Source of the DNA: Carya illinoinensis
Taxonomy: Eukaryota > Streptophyta > Magnoliopsida > Fagales > Juglandaceae
Assembly: GCF_018687715.1 (NCBI RefSeq)
Contig: NC_056752.1
Span: forward strand, 50,934,653 to 50,998,652
Reading direction: 5' to 3'
Length of the DNA: 64,000 bases
In this document: positions 37,402 through 50,735 of the stretch, piece after piece
How the letters are laid out: every line of letters begins with the position of its first letter
Numbering within the stretch: the first letter of the stretch is position 1
Translations under genes and position numbers: made by a program
Notes under the pieces: model-generated
What the model was told of the DNA's origin: nothing
Databases searched by the model: none
Seen by the model: only the letters and a program-made list of their open reading frames with translations

Positions 37402-37531
37402 CACTATAAGAAAAACAGGCTTTTGCGACCAATTAATAGCAACGAAAAGAGTATTTGCAAATACTCTTTTCGTTGCAAATACTCTTTTCGTTGCTATTAA
37501 TTAGTCGCAAAAACCTGTTTTTCTTGTAGTG
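37402..37531. mobile_element. CACTA-type fold-back MITE, 130 bp
   Basis: Begins CACTATAAGAAAAACAGG and ends CCTGTTTTTCTTGTAGTG, matching the CACTACAAGAAAA ends of plant CACTA (En/Spm) elements. It is flanked by TAT on both sides (37399-37401 and 37532-37534), the 3-bp duplication expected. Nearly the whole element is palindromic. The right arm has an extra copy of an 18-bp unit (AAATACTCTTTTCGTTGC). Confidence 0.85.
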
Positions 37532-37930
37532 TATATTATATGACATGATATAATTAAGAAAAATGTTAGTGGACTCCTCAATATTACCATTCAATGTTAC
37601 AGTTTATGTTTTTAAATTTTTTTAAATTTTTATTTTATTAATAGTTAAGAAAATGATTATTAGTAAAATCATATATATTTTTATTTTTTTTAATGATTAA
37701 AGATGTTAACAAAAATATTTACAAAGAAATGAAAAAAAAAAAAATCAATCCCCACATTTATACTAACGGGCCGCCCAGCACTTTAATATATATTCCAATT
37801 TCCAAAAGGTGGTTGATTAGCTTTTATAAATTGCTTCTTGTCTCAATAAGCGAAAAGGTAGATGGGATCAGGCAACTTGAAAAAAACACTTAAAAAAAAA
37901 GAGAGTATGAAAAACAGAGAAAAAGAGACT

Positions 37931-38003
37931 CACGCCCAGTGGGACTCGAACCCACAATCGCCTGATTAGAAGTCAGGCGCCTTATCCATTAGGCCATAGG
38001 CGC
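37931..38003 (-). tRNA. tRNA-Arg (anticodon UCU)
   Basis: Read on the - strand: acceptor GCGCCTA, D-arm with GGCCTAATGGATAAGGC, anticodon arm CTGACTTCTAATCAG with TCT (complement of 37968-37970), variable region, and T-arm GTGGGTTCGAGTCCCAC carrying the GTTCGAGTC B-box. The 3' acceptor strand TGGGCGT pairs with the 5' strand, with a G-T at the first pair. No intron. 73 nt including the discriminator base. CCA is not encoded, as expected for a nuclear gene. A T-rich stretch downstream on the - strand can serve as the Pol III terminator. Confidence 0.95.
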
Positions 38004-38726
38004 TGACATCAATAACCTTTAGTTACTAATTGATGTTTTCTGTTTATCTTAAGACTCCCCCATTGGCATTAATAATTTTATGTACAAGTGGATTAATTAA
38101 TATATATGTGATGATGTGTAAGTTATCTTTAATTTCCTTCTCCGTGATTGTCAAGCCATTATAAATGCGTAGCTAACTGCATGGATAACATTAATTAATC
38201 CAGATTTCCTAACGTGTTAGTGTTGTAGACTTGTAGTTAAGTGGAAGATCATGCATGCTGCATTAAAGTGATTGAAAGTAGATGCATGGGTTAGTTAACC
38301 ACATGATGATGAGTGGGATGTCGCACCTCTTGCTTTTTCCATTATTTCTTGTTTAGAGTCAATCCCACAATGCATGCTCCTCACGCTTTGGTTTATTATA
38401 GATAGGGACCTCTATCCACCATTCATATATGGATGCGATTGCGTTCAAAATACTAAAGTCTTCAAAACCATCAATATCTAGATTTTCCTTTCTTGTGAGT
38501 GTTTGATGAATTTTGTCTACAATTGTTACGATCGAGAACTTTTCAAGTTTGATGTTTGGAAACCGAGAATAACATGAATAATAGTTTGGTGAGAAAAAAG
38601 AAGAAAGAAAACCCATGTAATCAAGGAAAATGACTGTTTCATTAATCTCTCTTATGAGAACATTATATTATATGTTGGAGTAAGAGATTCATATTAATCC
38701 CAATTTGAACTATAGACGTTTAAATA

Positions 38727-38890
38727 ATATTAAAATTTTATGTACAGTTATTTTTGCATACTCCTTTACACACAAATCAATGTAATTGGTTGCATGCGTT
38801 ATTTTTTTTAATATAAAATAACTGTTGAGTTATGCCATATCAATAGAGTGTACAAATAATATGCGTAATTGATTATATATAGAGAATTGA
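38727..38890. mobile_element. MITE family A, degenerate copy
   Basis: Shares TACAGTTATTTTTGCATACTC and an ATCAATAGAGTGTACAAA arm with the family A copies at 31348 and 60563, but is heavily mutated. Ends uncertain. Confidence 0.4.
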
Positions 38891-39157
38891 TAACTTAGCT
38901 AGTATGAAGAACACATGACGACATGGTAGCTAGTTTCCAAAAGGTGGCATGCAAGTTAATTAATTCCCACTATATCCTTCATCAATCCGTTATCGGTATG
39001 ATCACTACTACTGCATGGTTAATGCCGATCGGCCGTAATTACACAATTGAACTGCAATTTTATTAATATATTAGCTAGCTAGCTAGCAGCCCGGCCTTTA
39101 CTTATGAATTAAGTACTATCGATATTATATATATAAAAGATGGCATATGGAAGAAAT

Positions 39158-39500
39158 TATTGAATAATTTTAGGCCTCTCTCAATCTCAAAATGTAGTTT
39201 AAGATGTGAGACTTTTCCTCACACTTATAAACTGGCCGCTAGCTCTTTTCAAAACCGATATGAGACAATCTTAACAATCTTCCCCTCATGCATCGGATTC
39301 TAAGTTCGAGACAGCGACAACTATTTTATCCTATCAACTGTTGAGTTTGAGTTTATTGGTAGACTTAAGCTCTGATATCAGTGTTGGGTGGTCTTGAACC
39401 TCTCTTAACCTTAAAAGTTAGTTTAAGATGTGAGACTTTTCCTCACACTTAGAAACTGACCACCAGTCCATTCTACAAACGATGTAGGACAACCTCATCA
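39158..39500 (-). mobile_element. TRIM retrotransposon (343 bp) with two 119-bp LTRs
   Basis: The two direct repeats, 39158-39276 and 39382-39500, are both 119 bp and share a 33-bp core at 39191-39223 and 39420-39452. The right LTR runs TG...CA; the left one starts TA, an apparent mutation. The interior (105 bp) carries, in minus orientation, a PBS-like GCTCTGATATCA (39369-39380, near-complement of TGGTATCAGAGC) beside the right LTR. Beside the left LTR it carries a purine tract (complement of ATCTTCCCCTCA). Flanks are GAAAT on both sides (39153-39157 and 39501-39505). It has no coding capacity. Confidence 0.88.
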
Positions 39501-39931
39501 GAAATTAACATCCATATATATATATATATATATATATAGGGTCCGTCCATTCTTTAATTTGTTTTTTTGTCATTTGAATTAAGACACAAACTTGATCATC
39601 TATTAATTCTGTAATGAAGCCATTATTGCATAATGTCAATCATTACATGAGGGACTGATTTATTGATGCTGCAAGCCAAATAACGAATGCATTTTGCAGG
39701 CCTACATGCACTAAGGAGCCGGTTCCAACCACATAATTAATTAAGAAGGTTCAACTTTAAAATCATGTTGATTAAACCTTCTTAGCTACCAAATATATCG
39801 TCCAATTCTTTTAAATTTATTTATATAATTATGGAAACTGACCAGAGCCTATGTTCAACCAACAAATCAATGGGATTGTCTCCAATGATATTAAAACAGC
39901 AAATCGGTTATTGATCGATTATTATTATATG

Positions 39932-39977
<46 letters not shown>

Positions 39978-41983
39978 TATAATATATATCAATATTTGAT
40001 CACATTATCAGATTCTGAATCTTAATTACGTACCTAATTAAAATTTCTAAAATTATTGGGGGTGTGGGCGTATTACTTCAGCATAATTGCAATTGCATGC
40101 ATCGTAATGCATGGCCGATCAATATGATCATAGGATTTTATACCAAATTAGACAAAAATTGGAGGGCATATATGCATGCAAAACCGCGTTCCCTTCTATT
40201 TGTTTGTTTGTTTGTTTGTTTTTTTTTTTTTCTCTGTATTTTTGTCTCAGTCCCTGTCATTTATCCAACAAAAGTAGTACATGGCTGGTCGCGTCGATCG
40301 TATCATTCCAATCACCTTCTTATATTTGTACAAAACAGCCAAAACATCATATGTATTATAATCTCCTTCTCGATCGGTACGCGTACTTCTCGTTTTACGT
40401 GTAAACGACAAATATAGAAATTAACGTACTTTTTTATAGGGTTGGAAAAAAATAAAAAACATCATATGACATTAGACAATTATATGTGGTAGCAGTAGTA
40501 CTAGTGAGGACTACTTGATAGTTGATATATTCAAGCTAGCTGGGAATTGCGTTGTCCAAATAACGATCCGAAGTCAAGAGTAGTACTGAAATTTCAACTA
40601 ATTAAGATTTAATTCTTTATATATTATATATGCATGCGTGCGAATGAGGAAGAACGTGCAGCTAGCTTCCAGTTTTTCAGCACAACTAGTAATTGGTTTA
40701 TTACTTGTTTGCTTGACTTTGCGTAATGTAATTTTTTTATTATTATTTTTAGGAGTGAATTATATTTGGGTTTAATTACCAGTGAGGTCCTGACATGAGT
40801 AATGTTAATTATATGGATATATCTTGGAATTCCTATTTTCAAAAATAAAATCATATAAAGTTAAATTAAGTGATCTTGTTATAAATATATTATATGCGAT
40901 AAATTAATATTGAGATTGGAAGTTTAAATAAACTAAATTAAAATATAATTATTCTGATTTTAGAAATTCCGAAAATTTAGATAAGTAGAGGCCGGATCAT
41001 TATCCATATATATAATTTACCTACAAGTTAATTACTGATTTCCTGATGATGATCTGTTGATCATTAATGGATCGATCCGGCGTGACCAATTATGACTAAA
41101 TAACATGTGTGTATATATATATATATATATCAATCTGATCTGATGATCATGAGGAGTACTCTTATTATTTTTTTCAGATCTTAATTATTTTTTTAATGTC
41201 AGATCTTAAGTACGTACTGTTAATGAATCTACATCTACACGATCATATTCAACATCATAGCCAAGACTTTTCTCGGTGAAAATTATACTCTGTACGTAAT
41301 TAAATTGAAATAATATTACACACTATATATGCATATGATCTGTCTCAGTTTTTATTTATTTTTTAATTCCTTTCAATTTAGCATGCAGATTGGAAGTTCA
41401 GACACATGGCGTATTGAAAATTAAGAAAATATTGCATCTTGATAATTAAAAATCAAAAAGAGAAACTAAATTTAGTGATTTTATATATGGCTTGAGAATG
41501 ATCATGTCAGATTGAGAGATTTTAATTAAAACTTCGGTCCGAATTTTATATTTTGAGAGAGATAAATATAAAGAGCGCGCAATTCATATTATACAAGTTT
41601 CAAATTAAATCAATAAGTTTGGTACAATTCTTTTATAAAAAAAAAGTAGGCTATATTAATAAAAAATAATTTTTTTACACATTTTTAAGGTGTGGTTTAC
41701 TATTTTTACAAAGAATTATCTATTTAAGAATAGCTTGGATTTATTAGTTATTGTCAGACAGACTTATCACAGAAGTCCTAAATCGGCCACACTTTTTATC
41801 TCTCTAGCTCTCAATTAAGGCCCTATAATCTAATCAAATTACAAAAGGAATCATGATATATCACGTGCCACAATTCTATTTAATTTACAATAATTTTACA
41901 TCTATTCTAATTTGGAGTCCCTTCCTAAAACAATATAATGCTAGCTGTAGATCATATAAATTTATAATTATAGCATGAAGACG

Positions 41984-42018
<35 letters not shown>

Positions 42019-42270
42019 TTATAATAAAGAAAATAGCGAATATTGTAGTAAGGGATTGTATCAATTAATTAGTGGCACTAATTTGCCTTTTTCTTATTAT
42101 TTTCTTTTTTATTTTTTTTATTTTTGGGTCTGATCACTTTGAGTTGCTCTTTCCGCAACATTATTAAAATCATGATTAATGATTATAATTTTTCAGTAAA
42201 GAGACCAGAGTTTATTTCTTTCATGGATGATGCATGCAACTCATCTGAATGACGTCATGAACAGCGTGAT

Positions 42271-42305
<35 letters not shown>

Positions 42306-44651
42306 CCAATATTTGATCTTATTGTTAGGTAGAAATAAATTATCATCAAGTTGAGTATATTTTAAAATCCGAATTAATTGACTCGAGGATCTGGAATATT
42401 CTCATAAGCCTACAAAATATTATAATAAATTCATTTCATCTAAGGAGATTTTTCTAAGAACTAATGCTAGCTAGTACTCATGTTTTAATTCTATATTATT
42501 TCATCCAGTACTCAAATTGGAAGTGTCATTCATGACTCGTTTCCACAAATTACAATAATGCCCCCGGCCACTGTGTAAATTAGCTGTAAACTGCACAAAG
42601 TCTATGACGACTAAGACTGGGGGATCAGTGATGATGATTATAGTCTAATTGAATTTTTATTGTCAGACGAATTAGATAATTAATACTCTTGATCATATGA
42701 TATTTATATTTTATACTGTCTACAAATCTTATAATTACAGCATTAAATACTTAAGTAGAATCTATATACATTATGGTCGTAAAATTTCACATAAATAACA
42801 TATGTAAAAATACTATATATATACACAAAAAATCGCATTATATATGTATTTATATATATAAAGACCTTAATATGATTAAAAAATATCTACTCGCAAGTAG
42901 CCAAATTGGGCTTATTAATATATGTACGTAACTAAAGAATATTATCTAGTTCGATACGGTGCCAAATATGCATGCATGCCTGCGATTATAGTTTGCAGGA
43001 TTTTACTTCTACTTTCTTAATGGAAAAATAGCAACAAGCAGGTAGGAGTAGGTACTAGGTTGGTCGGGTTGTTTTTCCTTATTGGTTTAGAATGCCGGTG
43101 GAAAATAAGTACTAGGAAAAAAAAGAAAAAAGTTTAATTAGCGTTACTATGTGTTAATTGTACCAAACCATGGACTGCCCTAGCTACCAAACTTCTAGAC
43201 ACCATGAGGCAGTGTTACTGTTTGCTTCATTAAAAAATTACAAGAACCAAAGTTTCGTTCTTCCTTGACTTTCTCTTTCTTAAGTACTTCGAACTAATTA
43301 ATTGGACCAATATCCTATAATTTCTTTATTGGTTAGGAAAAACAGGGAACTAATTTATAATAATTTCATCGCCCGGATAATTAGTTTCATGCATGTTGTC
43401 CAAACACGTGAAGTAGCAGTACTGGACCAATGGTGACTTTTGAATCCAAGGGCGGCAAGGAGGAGCTAGTGCTGGACATAATTTTCTTGTACATAACTTA
43501 TTATAGACTACAACCTTGATTTGGTCGCACGAGTTAAGTATAGATATTGGACCTAATTAATCATAATGAAAGACTGGAGAAGCATGGAGCCTCAAGCAAG
43601 CAATTAATTAAGACATGTTAAAATTAGAAACTAGCCAAGTTGTGAAAATCAAGCTCTAGACTTCAGCTCAAATGTGATGTTACGTATGTTAAAACGATTA
43701 AAGAAAGTGGAGATGAAATGTAAAGTAGGATATATAAAACCAAGAACAGAGAAAGATTTTACAACGATGATGATGATGATGCGACGATGACGGTTCTGAT
43801 AATGGGCATGGTGCATGATTATTGCACTAGTGGGTACAACTAGCAATTGAAAGCGATATAGTGAAAGGATGATAACAATAATTGGCAATAGTATATGGTC
43901 TATGCCTATACTCTCCTTATCAAAGAATTAAGACAGAGAGATAACATAGTGGGGGGATGGGAACATGGGGCCATATATAGGTCCGTAACAAGCAAAACAA
44001 TTAGAACTTGGATGATCACACTAATTTCATCAAGTAGGGCATCATGCATCTTATATCTTGTCTATAACTAATTATTAATTAAGTATTACTTTTGAAAAAC
44101 AAATATTCGGCACTTCTCTCATGACTGTAAGTATCATTTATCTTATTATATCACAAGATCTAATGTTATTAAAAACTAGAGCTTAAGTGAATAATTGGAA
44201 TTAGAACGGCGTGATAGGATGAGAGTAGTGCATTATTCATACTCTGAGAGTGCTTAGTAATTAATTGTTTCCTATATATTAGTTGTCGTTCAAAATCTGG
44301 GTCGACATATTTGATACTGACGAAAACCACGTTAGTTCTTTATCGCGAGTCACCACAGACGACCAAAGTGTTTTGCACTAAAATCAAGAAAAGCATCGAT
44401 GGCAAGATGGGACCATTTGGAATTTGAAGTAGACATCAATATTGTAAGAGTATTTAATCATAAATCAGATGTGATCAAATTTCACACGAACAATATTCCT
44501 GCTGTAAATAAAAAAGGAACTCTTAAATCGTGTGAATTTATTGTATTACATTACAAGATTTGTTCAAAGAGCAAACGAACGTAGCGAAATAACTTGGTAG
44601 AGCCAAAAAAAAAAAAAAAACTAACTAAAAGCACACCAAATTATTTGGCCA

Positions 44652-45371
44652 CTAATCCCACACTAGACCTTCGAAGTTGGTCGGAATCGAATTCTCCATC
44701 GTCAATATCTGATCACAAAAATCCCCAGAGAGTTCAGCTCCCTGCAGCCCGAATGGCGGATCATAGACCCACCCATCAACCGGGTCAAGCAGTATGAAGT
44801 CCGTACGCGATTCGGTCAATTCAAAACTTCCTTCTATATTCGGCAACTCAACAATTTCGCCCAGCTCCTCGGATTCCGAACCTCCTGGCGAAGACGACAA
44901 TGATGAAGACGTGGAGGAGGAAGAAGATGACTCTGAATCAAATTGGACCATGGCTGCGGCTTTCACTGCGGCGGCCTGAATGTCACCTGGTGTTGATGAT
45001 AGGGGTCGAGGTAGCACATGAACGAGCCGAGGAAAATTCAGCACCGCGGAGTCACCTTTAATGCTCAGCGCGGCTACATCGTGCGCCCGTGCAGCCATTT
45101 CAGGGGTGGAAAATGTACCGAGCCAAATACGGGATTTCTTGCGGGGCTCGCGGATTTCGGACACCCATTTTCCCCAACTGCGCATCCGAACGCCACGGAA
45201 GACCGGATGTTTGCTACAGTCTCTGGGTCTTTTTGGCGTGCTCTGCTCTGGGGATTGGGGTTTTGGTCTTTTGGATAAGGCGGAGACGGAGTTGGAGGAA
45301 GAGGGCTCGGACGGTAAAGATGTGGATGAGCCGCTGGTGCTTGCAGCTTCTGAATTGTTTGGTTCTGTCAT
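44652..45371 (-). CDS. AP2/ERF transcription factor, DREB subfamily A-4 (ERF036/TINY-like)
   Basis: Single exon, 239 residues. The N-terminus is Ser-rich with basic stretches (SKRPKP, KRPR) that could act as a nuclear signal. One AP2 domain (about 57-114) reads [20 protein letters not shown], then [19 protein letters not shown] and LNFP. Val14 and Glu19 of the domain fit the DREB branch. The C-terminus has an acidic region and a [11 protein letters not shown] motif resembling that of the TINY/ERF034-039 group. Such factors bind DRE/CRT elements in stress and developmental responses. A TATA-like TATATATAC lies about 56-65 nt upstream. The neighbours (MTV1, tRNase Z) suggest orthology to Arabidopsis ERF036; the symbol is left open because several A-4 paralogues are similar. 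Confidence 0.93.
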   Translation of the reverse strand: MTEPNNSEAASTSGSSTSLPSEPSSSNSVSALSKRPKPQSPEQSTPKRPRDCSKHPVFRGVRMRSWGKWVSEIREPRKKSRIWLGTFSTPEMAARAHDVAALSIKGDSAVLNFPRLVHVLPRPLSSTPGDIQAAAVKAAAMVQFDSESSSSSSTSSSLSSSPGGSESEELGEIVELPNIEGSFELTESRTDFILLDPVDGWVYDPPFGLQGAELSGDFCDQILTMENSIPTNFEGLVWD

Positions 45372-45667
45372 TGTTCGGCAAGTATGATAACACTACACAG
45401 ATGTACACAGATGTGCTCTGTGTATGTATATATAATGTACAGATGGGCTATGAATATATATAATGATGTGTGATTGCTGAGAGAGAGTCAGAGAGAGAGG
45501 AATGAAGACAGCGAGAGCAATGAGAGAGGGGGTTTTGTAGAGAAATAGAGGGATACACAGTGAGAACGCTCATACGAAGCGACCTTTCAGCCTACCATTA
45601 TTTTTTCTGTGTGACAAAAACATGCTAACAATTAACAGAGTTTGACTGTGCGAGGGAATTTCTTACC

Positions 45668-45669
<2 letters not shown>

Positions 45670-45708
<39 letters not shown>
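45670..45708. repeat. (AG)n microsatellite upstream of the ERF gene
   Basis: About 39 bp of AG, roughly 300 bp upstream of the ERF start codon. Confidence 0.95.
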
Positions 45709-45709
<1 letters not shown>

Positions 45710-48700
45710 CTGCCACGTGGGGTCTATGTAAGAACGGAGTAATCTGGGTTACGGTGCGTTCTATTCACTGTTGTATTAATGTATTGTATTGGCAAACGTT
45801 CAATAAATACATGTTGAAGCGAGAAAAATCAATTTGCAAACTACTTTTAGACATAACAAAATATATTTTTTTTTTATTTATAATAATAATGACCGATGAA
45901 TCAGTGATTAATTTTATATTTATATATATATAATATAATATCAACTTGTAAAAAAAAAAATCTAAAAAAAATTCAAGGTTACATTTAAGTGAAAAGATAA
46001 TTAAATACCAGGGATGTTATTTTATTTATTTGTTTAACATGGGCCGCCCCCGTTAGGCCGTGTTTCCGTTCTCGTATCCTTTTTGCCCGTTAACTTTGCA
46101 CTTGGTTCAACCTTCAAACACATCCCCGTTTTCATTCGCGTGATCATGACTAAAGATCAAGTTTATATTTTTATTCTCCCCCCTTCAGCTTTAATTATAG
46201 GTGGAGCAATATTTAAAATTTAAAAGAAATTAAAATAATATTAGGAAAAGATTCCCTAGTATATTAAATAATACTCGGTTTCATGAAAGGAAAATATACT
46301 CATTTTTCACACTTCCTTATTCTTTGTTATTATAACCATAATAATTGGATTTATAAGCATATATATATAGATTAAACGTTCGATCAATTTTTGTACTTAA
46401 TTATTCTTTAACTTCTATTCTACTTTCATATAAATATGGATAAAAATGCTCTGTGAAATGAAAATGTTGATTCAATTCAATGTTTATTTATTTTTAAATT
46501 TTTTCTTATTTGTAATTTTAACATGAAATTATGAAAACTAAGAAAGTCTTTGTAAAAGGATTAAAAATGCTAGTTACAACTTACATATGTTGTTAGAAAA
46601 AAGAATAGCAAACATAGATAAAAATTGTAAAATAGTTGGGCGATTGCTAATCTGTTTCTTAGATAAATATTGCATCTTATTCACGAATTGAGTTATGCAA
46701 AAGAAAATCTAGCAATTATGTTATCAGAATGCAAAAATGTTTTATATAGTGTACAGATTGTAAATTCTGAACATTAATCTTATAATAAACAGATATAATT
46801 AGCAGCAGATGTAATGTTTTATTTGAAACTTAAACAAAACATTCAAAATAGTAATTGTCAGAAAAGTTGTTAATAAACAGTTGCTTTTCTGAATGTTTTG
46901 TTTAAATTTCAAAATTAATAACTGTAAAAAAATAAAGAAATGCATCACTTCATTTGATTAAAAGTTTATGTATTTATGCGTTGCACGCCACGCATGCATG
47001 TACTCACTAACATTATTATTGTGTGTCTACCATTATATTCAATTTTATGTAACATGAAACTCATTTATTTATAAATTCTTAAAAATTTGTTTGTCGTTCT
47101 AACATGGGGACTAACAAAAAATATACGGGAGGAAAATTTTAAAAGATAATATTTATTTGAAATAATCCAACATATATATGTAGACATTAATTATAAAAAA
47201 AAAAAGACCAAATGCATGGAATGTATAAGTAACAGAAATTTTTTTTATTGTATCAACAAATCATTGGTTGAGGAGTTCATTATAATTATAAAACCAACAG
47301 CATTTCATCATTGTGAGGCACATTTTTTCGGTACAAACAAGGTTTCCTCTTTGAGTCATGATGCTCATGATCATGTCCCAACAAAAGGAAAAAAGGCAAG
47401 AAACTCTCACTGATTTATATATATATATATATATATATATATCCGGTTGATCCTATTCAGCCACGTTTACTGAATTCTTGACCAAATCTTTTTGTATTAT
47501 TTGTTTCACTTTTCGAGTTATGTTTTTCACTGATTTATTATAAAATATGGTTTAGCCTTGATTTTATTACTGATTTTCGGTTTTGGAAAAAAGAATATAC
47601 AGCTAGCCAAATATGGAACCTTTGAGGACATCCTCATCATGTGGGGATTTGTTTTTCCTGTTTGACATGATTTTCGTAAGAAGACGCAGAGGTCCCGAAG
47701 AGCGAAGAAAAATGAGGTGGAATCGTATAATATTATATTATTATATGATTCCACTAGCTAGCACATGCTTTGTTGGCTCATACCACGTGGAGGATTCCAT
47801 TGATTTCATCTTTCAGTCCACAGTTATCAACAAAACAACCATCTATTTTTCATTTTGCTGGGGCCCTGCCCTCTGATCTGAGGATGATTATAATTTATTT
47901 TTCACACCATTCACACTTCTCATTAAGTAGGGTTTTGGTTGCAAAACATCCCAATTCCCAATCTCGATTTCGTTTCTTTTTCATTCCGATTCATCAACCA
48001 CTTTAATTAATACTCTGATAAAGAAAAGACAAAGATATCTTGTCCCCTAATTTAGAGCCGCCACTTAATGAATTTGGTTGTTGGCAACTTTGAAACTCTA
48101 TCCCATCCCTTGTTTATAGCCAAGACAACCCTTCAATTCTAAGGTTATATGGTAATTTCAACAAGCTAGCTAGCTAGCTAGCTTTCCCACTCCCAGTAGT
48201 AAAACAAACATATATAGAACGTCTCGAAAGCATTAAAAGGTTTTTCATGTTCCATGTGTTAATGTTGGTCTTTGTTGGTTACGTACACAGCCCTAGATCA
48301 CCCACATTCCCCATCAGTTAAAGAAAATAAATAAATAAATAAGCTTATATATGTTCGTTATGCACATGCTTCACTGGTCTAGCACGTGATCATGAGGACT
48401 TCCTTGATTTGTTCATCAAATGATGAGCCCATGTGTGCAGATGGAGGTGCAGATGGAGATTTTTCACACGAATCACACGACTTATTTAGAGTCTTGCCAT
48501 GATTAATGGGTAAAAGCAGTACTAAAGCCGCATGCACACATGCAAAACTGTTCTGCAAAATGCCAAACCGTTCAACGGTAGATATTGCAAATATTGGAAT
48601 GGGATGTTAAATCACTGCTGTTTGTGTTCATATGTTAAATTATTATTTGTGTCAAAGAATATAAATAAAAGCATCTAATAATTACTTATTTCTAATAGCT

Positions 48701-48923
48701 AGAAGCTCAGTATTTTAAAGATTTTGACTGCAAAGTCCGCGTATAGATCCAAAACGTGAATGGTCCCTTTGAACTGTACTAAAAAAATGTGGAAGAAGAA
48801 AAAATTGCTTTAAAATTCTATCTCATGCTAAGTACTACTGTACAACAATCTCCATACCGCACCCTTGCCATTTTTTTTCTTTCGCGATTTCCCCATTTCC
48901 CTATAATCCCCATTTTGCCATCC

Positions 48924-48925
<2 letters not shown>

Positions 48926-48956
<31 letters not shown>
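48926..48956. repeat. (CT)n microsatellite
   Basis: About 31 bp of CT dinucleotides. Confidence 0.92.
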
Positions 48957-48960
<4 letters not shown>

Positions 48961-50335
48961 AACTCTCTCTCTCATCAAGTTTCAGGTCGGAAGAGGGGTT
49001 TATTTTTCATGAAGAGAGGATCGAGCTGCATGAGCAAAGGAAGGCTGGGGCTGCTAACCTTGACACGACTTGGTGTGCAGAATAGAAAAATTAGACAGCT
49101 ACTGAATATAATTTCTCATTATATGATATGTGTTTTTGTTTTCGATTTTTATATATTCTTCTTCTTCATTTTTTTTCCTGTTATTTTTAGCAAATAATTA
49201 AGATGGGTTCATTTCTTAACCATACTGCCATTCTGACTCAGCTCATATTACACATATTGTTCAATCATTTTCATATGTTTTTGTCTACGATACTTGTGTA
49301 TAAATTCGAGGGTTCAGCAATTTATCTATATCCAAGAAAAAGAAAAAACAATGAAATATGCTTTACGTACAATTCTCCTTCACGTGGATTGTTTGTATGT
49401 CTGTTCGTATATTAATTCTGCATGCTTAGAACTTGAACCGTGACTTTTATACATGAGGAGTGATATAACTATAAATGGATTATATAAAATGAATTTTATA
49501 AATTAACATAATTTTATATTTTATAATAAAAATAATTTTATAATTTAATATATTATTTTTATATATAATTATTTTATGACTAAAATATCCCTCTAAATCA
49601 AGAGCAGCGATGCTTTTTGCTTTTGTCTTTTCTTTGGGTACAAAAGATACGGTTGGCTCTTTCTGACTTGTATTTATTAAAGTGTGTATACTACTATATT
49701 ACAGTGTTATAGGCTTTTATGTCTTTTTCTGAAACATTGGGGGTGGTGTCAGCTGGGCAATCTGTGTCATGATCGTTGGAAGTCTGCCTTTAATTTATAA
49801 ATACTAATCATCTTTATTTTTATGGGTAATTTACCAATGAATTGGTTGTTGCAACTTGCAATTTCACATGAGATGGCCGGTGGTAGCTGTGAGCTCGCCC
49901 ACAAGCAATCACATTTGAGAATACGTGATCAATTTCAATTAAAAAACCATATAACATTAATCGCCTATAAAAAATGACAAAAAATACTCATAAATTTGTG
50001 AAGACTTTTGAGTTGAGTTGAATCTTTCCCGAAAGTTGCATCTCTTTGCACGCTTATGGCACATGCATTTCTTTCTTTACAAGTCATTTAAAAAAATGGG
50101 CTCGAAGTCCTACCAAGCAGTTTATAATTTGAAGTAGTAATATAAATATACCAACATGAATGTCAAAAATATCTAAGTTTTAATAATTATTTTATTTTTA
50201 AATAGGTATATAGAGCATATCATTTACATCACTCAAATAATTAGATTTAATTTGTAAAATTTAAATTCTAAAACTTAGATTCGAAATTAAATTATGTCAC
50301 ATAAATAGTAACCAATATTAATATAAGAGTTTTGC

Positions 50336-50489
50336 TATTCATCATTCTCACACATCACACTTATTTTTATTTTATTTTTAATTTTTTTAATTTTATTATT
50401 TCCAAACTAATTGATTTCTTTTACTTTTCATCTATATATTTGGTAAGAGAAACAAAAAAGAGTTGTTTGTAGTGTGAGGATGATGAATA
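50336..50489. mobile_element. MITE-like element, family B
   Basis: 18-bp terminal inverted repeats: TATTCATCATTCTCACAC (50336-50353) against GTGTGAGGATGATGAATA (50472-50489), two mismatches. AT-rich interior, 154 bp overall. Confidence 0.75.
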
Positions 50490-50558
50490 TAATTTTTTAT
50501 ATATATATAAAGGTCTTAAAATGGTAGTATTCAAGTTTTAAACTGGTATTCTTTATAG

Positions 50559-50735
50559 AGAAATGTTTTATCCTTATAGAGATTCTATAAAAATAAATTC
50601 ACAAACTGATTTAGTTTGATCTAGTATATTAAATTGTAAAATTATTTTTATTATAAAATAGATGTAATATATTGTATAAAATTATATTAATTTATAAGTT
50701 TATTTTTATAATTTTTTTTTTGTGACCGTGACACT
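50559..50735. mobile_element. MITE-like element, family C, copy 1
   Basis: Contains TCTATAAAAATAAATTCACA and a mirrored TTATAAGTTTATTTTTATA arm, plus a GTGACCGTGACA end. A second copy is at 62288-62442 and a partial one near 31510-31575. Ends approximate. Confidence 0.55.

Larger units (their letters stand above)
32912..37930. other. Gene-free AT-rich spacer rich in inverted-repeat elements
   Basis: Contains the copy 3 promoter, an inverted-repeat element (33551-33695), a Fagales-type MITE (33715-33934) with two degenerate relatives (about 33958-34262 and 34372-34684), a CT tract (35642-35661), a CA tract (36497-36526) and a CACTA-type MITE (37402-37531). A less AT-rich patch at 35350-35630 is unidentified. 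ORFs here are short and low-complexity. Confidence 0.6.
38004..44651. other. Gene-poor AT-rich tract
   Basis: No supported protein gene. It holds a degenerate family A MITE (38727-38890), a complete TRIM (39158-39500), and microsatellites: TA (39512-39537), GT (39945-39974), AT (41990-42015) and AT (42276-42303). A frame at 38359-38616 on the - strand (begins MGFLSSFFSPNYYSCYSRFP) is open for 85 codons but matches nothing I know. The 3' UTR of the ERF gene presumably lies at the right end. Confidence 0.55.

Noticed and set aside
45018..45463. Several plus-strand frames opposite the ERF gene
   Set aside because: Antisense shadows of the AP2-domain exon, with no homology of their own.
48789..49085. 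98-codon frame with a Ser-Leu run
   Set aside because: Much of it encodes the CT microsatellite; no domain.
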